Assembly: GCA_017433415.1 (NCBI GenBank) | Contig: JAFRHI010000015.1 | Location: forward strand, 19,800-83,799 | Length of the DNA: 64,000 nucleotides | Direction: 5' to 3' | Origin: Bacilli bacterium | Lineage (GTDB): Bacteria; Bacillota_I; Bacilli_A; RF39; UBA660 | Part shown: positions 7,985 to 17,034 of the stretch, one piece after another | Position numbering within the stretch: position 1 is the first letter of the stretch | Layout of the letters: each line of letters opens with the position of its first letter | Program-made: the position numbers and the translations under genes | The notes under the pieces: model-generated | What the model saw: the letters and a program-made list of their open reading frames with translations, nothing else | Database searches by the model: none | Told to the model about the DNA's origin: nothing

Positions 7985-10953
7985 AAAGAAATAAGACTTT
8001 AAGAAAAGAATTATTATCCACAATAAAAATAAACATCAAAAGATATGTTTCATTAATCGCAATAATTTTTTTAGGAGTAGCATTTTATGTGGGAATGGGA
8101 ATTAATGCTAGAGTATTACAAAATACTATGTCCAAATTTTTTGATGAATATAATTACAGTGACATAATAATTTCATCAATATTTGGATTAACTAATAAAG
8201 AATTAGAAGAATTAGAAAAATCTCTACCAGAAATAGAAAGATTAGAAGGAAAATATTATGTAGAATCAATTGTTCAATTAAAAGATACAAACAAAAAAAA
8301 TCAAGAGAAAGTAGTAGCAATTCATTCATATAACAGTAATGATAAAATAAATATTTCTGAAATTGTTTCAGGACGAAAAATTGAGAATACTAACGAGATG
8401 TTGGCTGATTTTACTTTGGCCGAATTAGGGTATAAATTGGGCGATAAAATAGAATTAAACGATGAAACAATAAATAAACAAGAATATACTATAGTTGGCT
8501 TTATCAAAAATCCTCAGTATATATCTGTTAACAAAGGTTCTAGTAATCTTCTAAATGGAAGAATAGATTATTTTGTATATATTTCTTTAGAAAACTTTGT
8601 CCAAAAAGATATGTATAATGTAGCTGAAATAACACTAAAAAATAAATACAAACCTTTTTCTGAAGAATATATTAATTACAGTGAAAGTATAAAAGAAAAG
8701 ATTACTGAAAAAGCTAATGAAATTTCAGCTGAAAGAAAAAACAATATCATCGAAGAAAAAACAAAACTATTATCTGATATAGAAAACCAGTATAATCAAA
8801 AAAAGGTTGAAGTAGAAGTCGAATTAGAAGAAGGAAGTAAAAAACTTCTTCAAGCTGAAGAAGAAATAAAAAAAGCAGAAGATAATTTAATGACTGATGA
8901 AGAAATAGATGAATTAACTTCGGCCTTAAAATTAAAACTCGACTCTCTAAAATTAGAGTTAGATGTTTTAAGACAAACAATTGACGTATCAAAAAAAAGA
9001 GATGTTTTTAATACCAATCAAGATAATATTCATAGTTTAGAAATTAAATATAATGAATTATCAACCGAATATAATCAAACTTCATACCAATATAATGAGG
9101 CCCTTGGCTTAAAACAAAAAATGGCTGATGCCCGAGTAACAATTCCCCAAAAAAAAGAAGAATTAAAAGCTGCTAAAAAAACATATGAAGAAAGTAAAAA
9201 AACAGCATATGAAGAATTAGATAAAAACTATAAAAAAATCCAAGAGAACAAAAGAGCATTAGAAAATTTAAAAGCATATGGTTGGAATGTTTATAACAGA
9301 AGTGATAGCTATGGCTATGGTAATTATTTAGATGACACAAAAAGAATTGATAATCTATCAAAAATACTGCCTTTAATATTCTTTATAGTTGCTTCACTAG
9401 TAACCATGACATCAGTTACAAGAATGATTCAAGAGGAAAGAAAAAAAATAGGAATACTGAAATCTCTTGGTTATAATAAAAAACAAATAAATTCCAAATA
9501 TTTTAAGTATACAATTACCGCTGCAATAATAGGTTTAACATTTGGAATAGTAGTTGGCATATTTTTATTTCCATTAGTATTTTCCAAAATATATTCAATA
9601 TTATATTTTATTCCCAAAATAGTATATGAAATACCATACAAAGAAGCATTTGTAACAAGTATATTGGCCTTTGCTTCATCAACTCTAGTTGCCTACATAA
9701 TTGTCACAAAATCAACAACAGAAATGCCAGCTATGTTAATGCATAAAAAAACATTTCAAAATTACAAAATTGCTTCGAATCCAAGTAGCATGAAAATTCT
9801 AAAAGATTTAGCACCTGAAAAACGAATTGCTTATAGGAATATTATTCTTAATCCAGGTAGAAGTTTCATGACAGCAATAGGAGTTGCTGGATGTACAGCA
9901 CTAATTGTAACTAGCTTTGGTTTTAGAAGTTCCCTTAGAAAAATAGTTGATTTACAATTTAAACACATAATTGATATGAGTGCCCAGTTCTTTTACAAAC
10001 CAACATTAACACAATATGATATAAATGAAGACTATTTGGCAGTTACTGACATGTCAGAGGTAGAAAGTGCATCATTAAATAGAGTAGAATTGACTAGTGT
10101 ACATGCCAATAATAAAACATATGATGTTCGTACAATCATCCCTGAAGAAGTAGAAAAATTCAATCAAAATATTCACTTAACAAGTACAATAACAAAAGAT
10201 ATGATAGATTTATCGAACTTAGATGGGGTAGTGGTAACTGAAACATTAGCAAAATCTGCTAATTTAAAGAAATCAGATATAATTACCTTTGTAGATGGTT
10301 CAAATATTAGTCATACTGCTAAAGTCAGTGATATTACTGAAAACTATGCTTATCATTACATATATATGAATAAAGATACATATAAAAAAATATATGGTTA
10401 TGAATCACTAGATAATGCTATTTATATCAAATATAAAGATGAAAACAATGATAAGAAAATAAATAATAAAATTAATAGTAGAAATATGTATTCATTTTAT
10501 AATTCAATGAGTACCACAAAAAGAGAAACAAAATTAATTTTAGGGAGATTTGATGCAATACTATATGTCATATTAATCTCTGCTGGGTTATTAGCGTTCA
10601 TTGTTTTATATAATTTTGCTAAAATTAATATCGGAGAAAGATTAACAGAAGTTGCTACACTAAAAGTATTAGGATATGATGCTGATGAAGTTAATATTTA
10701 TATAAATTATGAAATTAGAATATTAACAATTATTGGTATATTTATTGGATTATTCTTTGGTTATTTTCTAACAAATGCTGTAATTAAAACTTGTGAAGTG
10801 GATTCTGCTTTAACGTTTTATAAAGGAGTATCAGTAATAAGCTATATCATGGGAATAATACTAACAATCCTATTTTCTATAATAATTAATAAATTTGTAA
10901 AAAAAGATTTAAAAAAGATTAGTATGACAGAATCATTAAAAGAAGCTGACTAA
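7978..10953 (+). CDS. FtsX-like ABC permease with large coiled-coil extracytoplasmic domain
   Basis: Membrane partner of the upstream ATPase. One helix lies near residues 20-40, then a long outside region. Its second part (about 240-430) is a Glu/Lys-rich coiled coil. A first FtsX block follows with three helices (about 460-590), then a second outside domain and a final FtsX block (about 860-980). Both FtsX blocks are present, so at 991 residues it acts as a fused double permease. Such systems export peptides, lipoproteins or antimicrobials, or transmit force to cell-wall enzymes; the substrate is not evident. Start ATG overlaps the ATPase stop. Confidence 0.85.
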   Translation: MVKRNKTLRKELLSTIKINIKRYVSLIAIIFLGVAFYVGMGINARVLQNTMSKFFDEYNYSDIIISSIFGLTNKELEELEKSLPEIERLEGKYYVESIVQLKDTNKKNQEKVVAIHSYNSNDKINISEIVSGRKIENTNEMLADFTLAELGYKLGDKIELNDETINKQEYTIVGFIKNPQYISVNKGSSNLLNGRIDYFVYISLENFVQKDMYNVAEITLKNKYKPFSEEYINYSESIKEKITEKANEISAERKNNIIEEKTKLLSDIENQYNQKKVEVEVELEEGSKKLLQAEEEIKKAEDNLMTDEEIDELTSALKLKLDSLKLELDVLRQTIDVSKKRDVFNTNQDNIHSLEIKYNELSTEYNQTSYQYNEALGLKQKMADARVTIPQKKEELKAAKKTYEESKKTAYEELDKNYKKIQENKRALENLKAYGWNVYNRSDSYGYGNYLDDTKRIDNLSKILPLIFFIVASLVTMTSVTRMIQEERKKIGILKSLGYNKKQINSKYFKYTITAAIIGLTFGIVVGIFLFPLVFSKIYSILYFIPKIVYEIPYKEAFVTSILAFASSTLVAYIIVTKSTTEMPAMLMHKKTFQNYKIASNPSSMKILKDLAPEKRIAYRNIILNPGRSFMTAIGVAGCTALIVTSFGFRSSLRKIVDLQFKHIIDMSAQFFYKPTLTQYDINEDYLAVTDMSEVESASLNRVELTSVHANNKTYDVRTIIPEEVEKFNQNIHLTSTITKDMIDLSNLDGVVVTETLAKSANLKKSDIITFVDGSNISHTAKVSDITENYAYHYIYMNKDTYKKIYGYESLDNAIYIKYKDENNDKKINNKINSRNMYSFYNSMSTTKRETKLILGRFDAILYVILISAGLLAFIVLYNFAKINIGERLTEVATLKVLGYDADEVNIYINYEIRILTIIGIFIGLFFGYFLTNAVIKTCEVDSALTFYKGVSVISYIMGIILTILFSIIINKFVKKDLKKISMTESLKEAD

Positions 10954-10969
10954 AAGGAAGGTAATATGA

Positions 10970-11842
10970 ATGAGTAGAATTGAGAATAAAACAACTAAAA
11001 GTATAATAAATATTATAATTCTAACAATAGGGACACTAATAGCTGCATTCTCTTTAGAATGCTTCTTAATACCCAATACCATTCTTGATGGTGGAATAAC
11101 AGGTGTTTCAATTATTATCTATAAACTATTCAAGATTCCTTTAAGTATACTTGTTATTACATTAAATATACCATTTGTATATATTGGCTATAAGAACTTA
11201 GGAAAAAGATTTTTAGCAAGAACTATATATTCTATGGTGTGTTTTGCAATATTTTTATCATTCTTTGAAATGTTTGATCCATTTACTGAGGAAATATTAC
11301 TTGCCACAGTCTTTGGTGGTGCTATCTTAGGTATGGGAGTAGGTTTAGTAATTCATTTTGGTGGTTGTGTAGATGGTACAGAAAGTGTTGCTATAGTTAT
11401 CAGTAAAAAAACAAACTTAAGCGTAGGACAAGTAGTCTTAGTATTCAATTTAGTAATATATACTGCTGCTGGTTTCATATTTGGTTTTGATAGAGCCATG
11501 TATTCATTACTTACATATTTTATAACTTTTAAAGTAATAGACTTTGTTTCAGAAGGCCTTGAGCAAGCAAAGGCAGCCATGATAATAACTGAAAAAGGAA
11601 CGTCTTTATCTTCTGAAATATATAAACGGCTAGGTAGAACCACCACTACAATTAAAGGAAAGGGCTTAATCAGTGGAGAAAAAGAAGTACTTTACTGTGT
11701 TTTGACAAGAATTGAAATATATGAATTAAAACACATTGTCGAAGAAATGGATAAAAGTGCCTTTATAACTATTTTAGATGTATCAGATATTATAGGTAAT
11801 CATATAAAATCTAAAAATAAAATACGGAAATTAAAAAATTAA
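10970..11842 (+). CDS. YitT family membrane protein (DUF161/DUF2179)
   Basis: Integral membrane protein with five to six hydrophobic segments in the first 200 residues, including the family's LIPNTILDGGITGVSII and GCVDGTE stretches. A C-terminal soluble DUF2179 domain follows (about 205-285), ending in FITILDVSDIIG. The length is normal for YitT/YqfU-type proteins, whose transport role is not established. It begins 16 bases after the ABC permease with AAGGAAGGT and ends in a very strong hairpin. It probably rides on the ABC operon transcript. Confidence 0.85.
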   Translation: MSRIENKTTKSIINIIILTIGTLIAAFSLECFLIPNTILDGGITGVSIIIYKLFKIPLSILVITLNIPFVYIGYKNLGKRFLARTIYSMVCFAIFLSFFEMFDPFTEEILLATVFGGAILGMGVGLVIHFGGCVDGTESVAIVISKKTNLSVGQVVLVFNLVIYTAAGFIFGFDRAMYSLLTYFITFKVIDFVSEGLEQAKAAMIITEKGTSLSSEIYKRLGRTTTTIKGKGLISGEKEVLYCVLTRIEIYELKHIVEEMDKSAFITILDVSDIIGNHIKSKNKIRKLKN

Positions 11843-11844
11843 CG

Positions 11845-11886
11845 AAATAAATATACTTTTTTCTAAGGATAAAAGTATATTTATTT
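11845..11886 (+). terminator. Perfect 16-bp hairpin, probable terminator
   Basis: 16 bp of uninterrupted pairing (11845-11860 with 11871-11886) and a 10-base loop. The 3' arm itself ends ATTTATTT, so the usual T-tract is inside the stem, and no T-run follows. Probably ends the YitT transcript. Confidence 0.6.
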
Positions 11887-11944
11887 TGAAATAAAAAGAT
11901 TTATGTAAAATAGAAAAATATTTTATCTAAAATTGTCTAATTAA

Positions 11945-11953
11945 TGTTATAGT
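11945..11953 (+). promoter_or_regulatory. Extended -10 promoter for the PRPP synthetase gene
   Basis: TGTTATAGT, 29 bases upstream of the start codon. The -35 is not clear. Confidence 0.45.
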
Positions 11954-11982
11954 AGTAATGTAGGTTAAAAAGGAGTGAGTTT

Positions 11983-13092
11983 ATGAATGGTCGCAAGTTG
12001 AAGTTGTTAGTCATGCCTAATTGTTATGAATTAGGAGAAAAAGTTGACAAAGAATTAAAGAAGTTAAATAAAACAGAGGAAAATTTCCTAATTGATTTTA
12101 AACCAGATCGCTTTAGTAATGGAGAAGGAAAAGTTAGAATTAATGAAAATGTTAATAATACAGATTTATATATTCTAAGTGATGTTGGTAATTATGACAT
12201 AACATATAATTATCATGGAAGAGATCATCATATGGCTCCTGATGAACACTTTGAAGACATTAAAAGATCTATAGGGGCTATTAGTGGACATGCGGCTAAA
12301 ATAAATGTTGTTATGCCTCTTTTGTATGAATCACGTCAGCATAAAAGGAGAGGAAATGAGTCACTAGATTGTGCAATTTCTCTTCAAGAATTAGAAAGTA
12401 TGGGTGTTAAGAATATCATCACCTTTGATGCACATGACCCTAGTATTTGTAATGCAATTCCTAGACTTCAATTTGAAAATTTTTATCCAACACATAGAAT
12501 ATTAGAAGAAATAATTGATAAAGAAGAAATAAAAGACCTATTAGTAATTTCACCAGATATGGGGGCAATGGAAAGAGCTAGATATTATGCAGATATGTTA
12601 GGTGTTGATGTCGGAGTATTCTATAAAAGACGTGACCTAAGTAAAGTAGTAAATGGTAAAAATCCTATTGTTGAACACATGTACATGGGTGCTAACCCCG
12701 AAGGAAAAGATGTAATGATTGTTGATGATATGATCGCAAGCGGTGGCTCAATTCTAGAAGTTGCCAAGTCTTTGAAAGAAAAAGGCGTTGGTAAAATTTA
12801 TTTAATCGCAACATTCTCTTTATTTACAGAAGGAATAGATAACTTTAATGAAGCATATGAGAACAAACTATTCCATAAAATTTATTCAACAAATTTAACC
12901 TATGTACCAGAAGAAATAAAAGAAAAAGAATGGTATCAAGATGTTGATTGTTCAAGATACCTTGCTAAAATTATAAACACATTTAATAAACATGGAGATA
13001 TAGAAGAACTTTGGAATGGTAAAAAGAAAATCATAAATAAAATAAAAAAGAAAAAAGAAGAAGAAGAAAAACAATTACAATTAGATATATAA
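11983..13092 (+). CDS. prs: Ribose-phosphate pyrophosphokinase (PRPP synthetase), divergent
   Basis: Makes PRPP from ribose 5-phosphate and ATP for nucleotide, His and Trp synthesis. The PRPP-binding loop VMIVDDMIASGGSI is at about residues 245-258. FDAHDP near 148 and the SRQHKRR stretch near 122-128 correspond to the family's active-site and flexible loops. At 369 residues it is about 50 longer than standard Prs, with extra segments and a Lys/Glu-rich tail after about residue 345, so it belongs to a divergent branch. Strong site AAGGAGTGAG. It lies 9 bases before pncC, so the two form an operon. Confidence 0.82.
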   Translation: MNGRKLKLLVMPNCYELGEKVDKELKKLNKTEENFLIDFKPDRFSNGEGKVRINENVNNTDLYILSDVGNYDITYNYHGRDHHMAPDEHFEDIKRSIGAISGHAAKINVVMPLLYESRQHKRRGNESLDCAISLQELESMGVKNIITFDAHDPSICNAIPRLQFENFYPTHRILEEIIDKEEIKDLLVISPDMGAMERARYYADMLGVDVGVFYKRRDLSKVVNGKNPIVEHMYMGANPEGKDVMIVDDMIASGGSILEVAKSLKEKGVGKIYLIATFSLFTEGIDNFNEAYENKLFHKIYSTNLTYVPEEIKEKEWYQDVDCSRYLAKIINTFNKHGDIEELWNGKKKIINKIKKKKEEEEKQLQLDI

Positions 13093-13101
13093 GGAGAAAA
13101 T

Positions 13102-13569
13102 ATGCAACAACTTATAAAAAAATTACAAGAATTAAATAAAACCATCTCGACTATGGAATCATGTCTTGGTGGTGGTTTGGCAAATGAAATAACAAATATC
13201 GAAGGTGCTAGTGAAGTTTATAAGTTTAGTGCTATTACATACTCTAATGAGTTTAAGATAAAGATGGGAGTATCCAAAGAAATAATAGAAAAATATAGTG
13301 TCTATAGTATTGAAACAGCTGATGAAATGAGCTTAAAAATATCTAAATATACTAATAGTAATTATGGAGTAGGTATAACTGGTAAATTAAATAGAATAGA
13401 CCCAGCAAATCCTCATGGAGAAAATAATATTGTTTTTATAAGTATTTATGATAATGACAATGAAAAATTTTATCATGATGAAATAAGAGTCAATAAACCT
13501 AGTCGCAAAGAAAATAAAAAAATAATTATCGAAAGAGTAAAAGAAATGCTACAAACTATTGTTAAGTAG
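13102..13569 (+). CDS. pncC: Nicotinamide-nucleotide amidase (CinA C-terminal domain)
   Basis: Stand-alone CinA C-terminal domain that deamidates NMN in NAD recycling. The signature TMESCLGGGLANEIT is at residues 17-31 (family consensus TAESCTGGxxA), followed by the GASEVYKFSAITYSNEFK block and the VGITG motif near 91. It lacks the N-terminal molybdopterin-binding domain of full CinA. It follows the PRPP synthetase gene closely (site AAGGAGAAAA); PRPP also feeds NAD salvage, so the pairing is sensible. Confidence 0.82.
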   Translation: MQQLIKKLQELNKTISTMESCLGGGLANEITNIEGASEVYKFSAITYSNEFKIKMGVSKEIIEKYSVYSIETADEMSLKISKYTNSNYGVGITGKLNRIDPANPHGENNIVFISIYDNDNEKFYHDEIRVNKPSRKENKKIIIERVKEMLQTIVK

Positions 13570-13586
13570 TATTTTTTTTTACTGCA

Positions 13587-13595
13587 TGCTATAAT
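13587..13595 (+). promoter_or_regulatory. Extended -10 promoter
   Basis: TGCTATAAT directly after the T-run that follows pncC; drives the gene at 13622. Confidence 0.5.
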
Positions 13596-13621
13596 AAATT
13601 CAATTTAGAAGGAGTGATACT

Positions 13622-14134
13622 GTGATTGGTATAGTAAATAATCCATTAGAATCGTTTATCATAACTGAAGAAATAAGAAAAATATATCCAAAATGCAATA
13701 TTTATATTTGCAATATAGAAAAAATAAATCAAGCAATTGAAAAGCTAAAAGCTCAGGGCTGTAAAATAATTATTGTACCAGCAAACAGTATAATATCTAA
13801 ATTACGCAAAATTCATAAAGAAATAGTATTACTACCAATACCAGTTATTAATAAAAAAGAATTATTTCTTTTGGATAATAATGATTTAATTAATGAAGTT
13901 GTTAAGGGCAATATTAAAAAAATTGAAAAAATACTTAAACAAATAAAAATAGAAAAAACTAAGTCAATTTTAATAAATGATCCAAAACTATTATTAATAA
14001 AAGAATATTTATATTCTATATTTTCCAATAAAATAATAACATCAATCGATTATCTAATGATTGAAATAAAAAAAACAATAATTGAACAAAAAATCAATTG
14101 TGGAAACAAAAAAATTACTATTACAATATATTAG
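13622..14134 (+). CDS. Unknown protein with weak Asp/Glu racemase-like pattern
   Basis: 170 residues, GTG start with AAGGAGTGAT. The opening MIGIVNNPLESFIITEEIR and the later CKIIIVPANSI...LLPIPVI resemble, in order, the start and first catalytic region of glutamate racemases (IGIFDSGxGG and ViACNTas...PVigvi). The catalytic Cys-Asn position reads Ala-Asn here, and the protein is only about two-thirds of MurI length. If related, it would be an inactive or repurposed member of the superfamily. The match is by eye and weak; treat the function as unknown. It stands between its own promoter and a further promoter for plsC. Confidence 0.5.
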   Translation: MIGIVNNPLESFIITEEIRKIYPKCNIYICNIEKINQAIEKLKAQGCKIIIVPANSIISKLRKIHKEIVLLPIPVINKKELFLLDNNDLINEVVKGNIKKIEKILKQIKIEKTKSILINDPKLLLIKEYLYSIFSNKIITSIDYLMIEIKKTIIEQKINCGNKKITITIY

Positions 14135-14159
14135 TAAAGTTAAAAAATTTTTATTTAGT

Positions 14160-14182
14160 TATAATATAAAAAGAGTTATAAT
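14160..14182 (+). promoter_or_regulatory. Two TATAAT boxes upstream of plsC
   Basis: TATAAT occurs at 14160-14165 and again at 14177-14182. Either could drive the acyltransferase pair; the first leaves a more usual leader length. Confidence 0.4.
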
Positions 14183-14197
14183 AAAACTGGTGATATT

Positions 14198-14794
14198 ATG
14201 AAGATAAAAGATACAATTTTTTATAAAATAATAAGACCATTAGTAACTTTATATATTAAATTTTTTTATCGGCCAACCGTAATAGGAATAGAAAACATTC
14301 CTAAAACAGGAAGAGTAGTTTTAGCCGGAAATCATACTAAGTGGCTAGATCCCGTAATGTTAGTAGGAATAACTAAACGTCAAATTCATTTTTTAACTAA
14401 AGATGAATTGTTTCATGGTGTAACAAAACCAATAATTAAAGCAATGGGATGCATTCCAGTTAATCGTAAAATTCATGACCAAGACGCTTTACATAAAACA
14501 TATGAATTTTTAAGTAAAGATTTATGTATTGGTATATTTCCAGAAGGGACAATTAATAGGACTAAAGATGTTATTATGCCATTCAAATTTGGCGCTGTAA
14601 AAGCATCTAATAAGACTAACGCTCCATTAGTTCTATTTATAATAACTGGTGAATATAAATTATTTAGGAGAACAATAAAAATTGAATTTTTAAAACCCCT
14701 AAGTATAAGCTCTGATTTGGAAAAAGAGAATAATAGAATAATGGAAATAGTAAAAGATAAACTAATTAGTGGAGGTAAAAAATATGAAAAATAG
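14198..14794 (+). CDS. plsC: 1-acyl-sn-glycerol-3-phosphate acyltransferase (PlsC family)
   Basis: Adds the second acyl chain in phosphatidic acid synthesis at the membrane. Catalytic motif NHTKWLD (His46, Asp51) and glycerol-phosphate-binding FPEGT at 114-118 are intact, followed ten residues later by PFKFGAVK. At 198 residues it is a compact family member. The N-terminus has a hydrophobic patch but no clear transmembrane helix. It overlaps the next acyltransferase gene by 11 bases, so two paralogous acyltransferases are made together; they may differ in acyl or acceptor preference. Confidence 0.87.
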   Translation: MKIKDTIFYKIIRPLVTLYIKFFYRPTVIGIENIPKTGRVVLAGNHTKWLDPVMLVGITKRQIHFLTKDELFHGVTKPIIKAMGCIPVNRKIHDQDALHKTYEFLSKDLCIGIFPEGTINRTKDVIMPFKFGAVKASNKTNAPLVLFIITGEYKLFRRTIKIEFLKPLSISSDLEKENNRIMEIVKDKLISGGKKYEK

Positions 14795-15605
14795 ACTTCC
14801 TGTTTACACTATATTTCGTGCCTTGTTAAGTTGGATATATAAATTATGGTATAATCCGACAATAATTGGTTCAGAAAACATTCCTGATTCTGGAAAGTGT
14901 ATAATTGCAAGCAATCATATCCATATATTAGATCAATGTAATCTTATTATTAAAACCAAAAGATACATCCGTTATATGGCCAAAAAAGAATATTTTGAAG
15001 GACCTTTTTCTTGGTTTTTTAAAGGAGTTGGATGTATTTGTGTTAAAAGAGATCATCAAGATGATGAAGCAATAAATACAGCAAAATACCTTTTGCTTGA
15101 AAACCAATGTCTAGGAATATTTCCTGAAGGAACAAGAAATAATTTAAAAGAAGAAAAAATAAAAGAGTTATTTGAAAAGTATTTATCAGATACTAATTAT
15201 TCAGAATTTTTAAAAAAAGCCAAGACAATTAAATTGTCTCAAATAAATTATCTAGAAGAATTATATAGTAAAGAAATAATAACAAAAGACGAATTAAAAA
15301 ATAATATTACTAAAGTAGATTTATTTCTAAAAGAACTAGTCAAAGAACAGAAAATATCAGATAATGATTATTATGATAATTTATTATTACCACTTAAACG
15401 AGGAACTATAAAACTAGCCTATGAAACAAATAGTAAGATAATACCCGTCGCTGTAACAGGTAATTATAAATTTAGAAGTAAGGATTTAACTATAAGAATA
15501 GGTAAACCATTTAATGTAGAAGAAAATAAAGAAAAAGCCAATGCCCAACTACGAAAAGAGATTACCAATCTTCTAAAAGAAAATCTAAATAATAGTGGTA
15601 AATAG
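14784..15605 (+). CDS. Second PlsC-family acyltransferase with helical insertion
   Basis: Paralogue of the gene before it. NHIHILD (His45, Asp50) and FPEGTR (113-118) are conserved. Between FPEGTR and the PLKRGTIK motif (203-210) lies an insertion of about 75 residues, rich in Lys/Glu/Leu and predicted helical, which the first paralogue and ordinary PlsC lack. I place the start at this ATG, not at the in-frame GTG 15 bases upstream. GGAGGT at 14771-14776 is correctly spaced for the ATG and would lie inside the coding region otherwise. 273 residues; ends in a strong terminator. Confidence 0.82.
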   Translation: MKNRLPVYTIFRALLSWIYKLWYNPTIIGSENIPDSGKCIIASNHIHILDQCNLIIKTKRYIRYMAKKEYFEGPFSWFFKGVGCICVKRDHQDDEAINTAKYLLLENQCLGIFPEGTRNNLKEEKIKELFEKYLSDTNYSEFLKKAKTIKLSQINYLEELYSKEIITKDELKNNITKVDLFLKELVKEQKISDNDYYDNLLLPLKRGTIKLAYETNSKIIPVAVTGNYKFRSKDLTIRIGKPFNVEENKEKANAQLRKEITNLLKENLNNSGK

Positions 15606-15616
15606 TGTAAAATTGA

Positions 15617-15645
15617 GAAGCTAACTATTTATAGCTTCTTTTTTT
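15617..15645 (+). terminator. Intrinsic terminator
   Basis: Stem GAAGCTA/TAGCTTC (15617-15623 with 15632-15638), then seven T. Confidence 0.8.
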
Positions 15646-15646
15646 G

Positions 15647-15655
15647 TGCTATCAT
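15647..15655 (+). promoter_or_regulatory. Extended -10 promoter
   Basis: TGCTATCAT right after the terminator T-tract, 16 bases before the hydrolase start. Confidence 0.4.
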
Positions 15656-15670
15656 TAAAGTGGTGATGTT

Positions 15671-16486
15671 ATGGCAAAAAATGAATTTGATAAAGATATA
15701 AATTATCGCTTATATAGAAGTGTAAAAGAATTATTACACCCAACAATTTCAAAGAAAAACATAAGTGAATATAAGATAATAATAAAAGAAGATTTATTAC
15801 CAGTATATGTCTATTATCCTAAAAAAATAAGTAATATAAATACAGTATTTATATATATTCATGGTGATAGTAAAATAACTGATTGTGAAAACAAATATCC
15901 AAGTATTTGTAGTAAGTTAGCTATAAAGACAGATAGTATTATTATGGCAATCGATTATAATTTAAAAAAAGATTATGAAAAAACATATTCAGAAATTTAT
16001 AAAACAGTTAAACATATTTATAATGAATTAAATGATACAGATGAAAATATTAGTATAGTATTAGCTGGAGATTCAACTGGGTGTAATATAATTAATGGTA
16101 TTAATTACTTAAATAGTAATGAAATAAGTATTCCTATAGAAATCCTTTTCTATCCAGTTTTAAGTACAAAAAAAGTATCAGTTCCTTCTGAACATGAAAT
16201 GTTTAATCCAAGATTATTGTTGGATATAGAGGAATATTTTAAAAAATTATCCAAAGAAAATCAACAACATTCTGAAATGTTAAATTACACTGGCGACATA
16301 CCAAAAACTTTAATCATTGTCGGTAATGTAGATCCTCTAAATAGTACAATTAAAGAATATTCAAATAAACATTCCAATGTAGAATTAGTTGAAATAGTTT
16401 TTGCTTCACACGGGTTTTTAAAAAATCCTGATAAAGAAACAGAAAATGATGTTTATAATGCTATAAATAAATTTTTAAATAAATAA
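15671..16486 (+). CDS. Alpha/beta hydrolase, esterase-like
   Basis: 271-residue cytosolic hydrolase with the layout of hormone-sensitive-lipase-type esterases. It has an oxyanion-hole HGD at 64-66, the nucleophile elbow GDSTG with Ser135, acidic residue Asp221 in NVDPLN, and His247 in SHGF. All triad members are in the expected order. The usual HGGG is reduced to HGDS. Substrate unknown. Start ATG follows the common AGTGGTGAT site. It has its own promoter between two short gaps. Confidence 0.75.
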   Translation: MAKNEFDKDINYRLYRSVKELLHPTISKKNISEYKIIIKEDLLPVYVYYPKKISNINTVFIYIHGDSKITDCENKYPSICSKLAIKTDSIIMAIDYNLKKDYEKTYSEIYKTVKHIYNELNDTDENISIVLAGDSTGCNIINGINYLNSNEISIPIEILFYPVLSTKKVSVPSEHEMFNPRLLLDIEEYFKKLSKENQQHSEMLNYTGDIPKTLIIVGNVDPLNSTIKEYSNKHSNVELVEIVFASHGFLKNPDKETENDVYNAINKFLNK

Positions 16487-16491
16487 ATATG

Positions 16492-16500
16492 TGATATAAT
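16492..16500 (+). promoter_or_regulatory. Extended -10 promoter
   Basis: TGATATAAT, 15 bases before the DUF1003 gene start. Confidence 0.5.
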
Positions 16501-16515
16501 TTTAGTGGTGATATT

Positions 16516-17034
16516 ATGGAAAAGACAAAAACAAAAAAAGAAATAGTTCAGATGCTTTTAAGAAATAGTGAACTTAATTCTAAAGATGAAAAAGAATTGA
16601 TTGATTTATTAATTGATCAGCCAATTAGTATTGATGTAGACAAGCAAGAAGAAGCTAAAATGACATTTGGTGATAGAGTTGCTGATAGAGTTAGTGAAAT
16701 AGCTGGTTCTTGGGGATTTATTTTAGGATTTACATTATTTTTAGTAGCTTGGGTTGTCCTAAATGCCATTATTTTGACAGATGAAAGTGCTATGGATCCC
16801 TTTCCATTTATTTTATTAAATCTTGTTTTATCATGTATAGCTGCTCTTCAAGCACCAATAATCATGATGAGTCAAAATCGTCAAGCAGCTAAAGATAGTT
16901 TACGAAATCAAAATGATTATCGAACTGATTTAAAAAGTGAAATAATTCTTGAAGCATTACATGATCAAATAGAAGTGCTTATTAAAAATCAAGAGAAAAT
17001 AATGCAAAAACTGGAGGAAAAAGATGAAAAATAA
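16516..17034 (+). CDS. DUF1003 family membrane protein
   Basis: 172 residues. FGDRVADRVSEIAGSWGFIL, the two transmembrane helices at about 66-85 and 98-115, and APIIMMSQNRQAAKDSLRNQNDYRTDLKSE are hallmarks of DUF1003. The family is widespread, sometimes linked with ion transport, and without an established role. The C-terminus is a short coiled coil rich in Glu and Lys. The gene overlaps the following lipoprotein gene by 11 bases, whose GGAGGAAAAAG site lies inside it. Confidence 0.85.
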   Translation: MEKTKTKKEIVQMLLRNSELNSKDEKELIDLLIDQPISIDVDKQEEAKMTFGDRVADRVSEIAGSWGFILGFTLFLVAWVVLNAIILTDESAMDPFPFILLNLVLSCIAALQAPIIMMSQNRQAAKDSLRNQNDYRTDLKSEIILEALHDQIEVLIKNQEKIMQKLEEKDEK

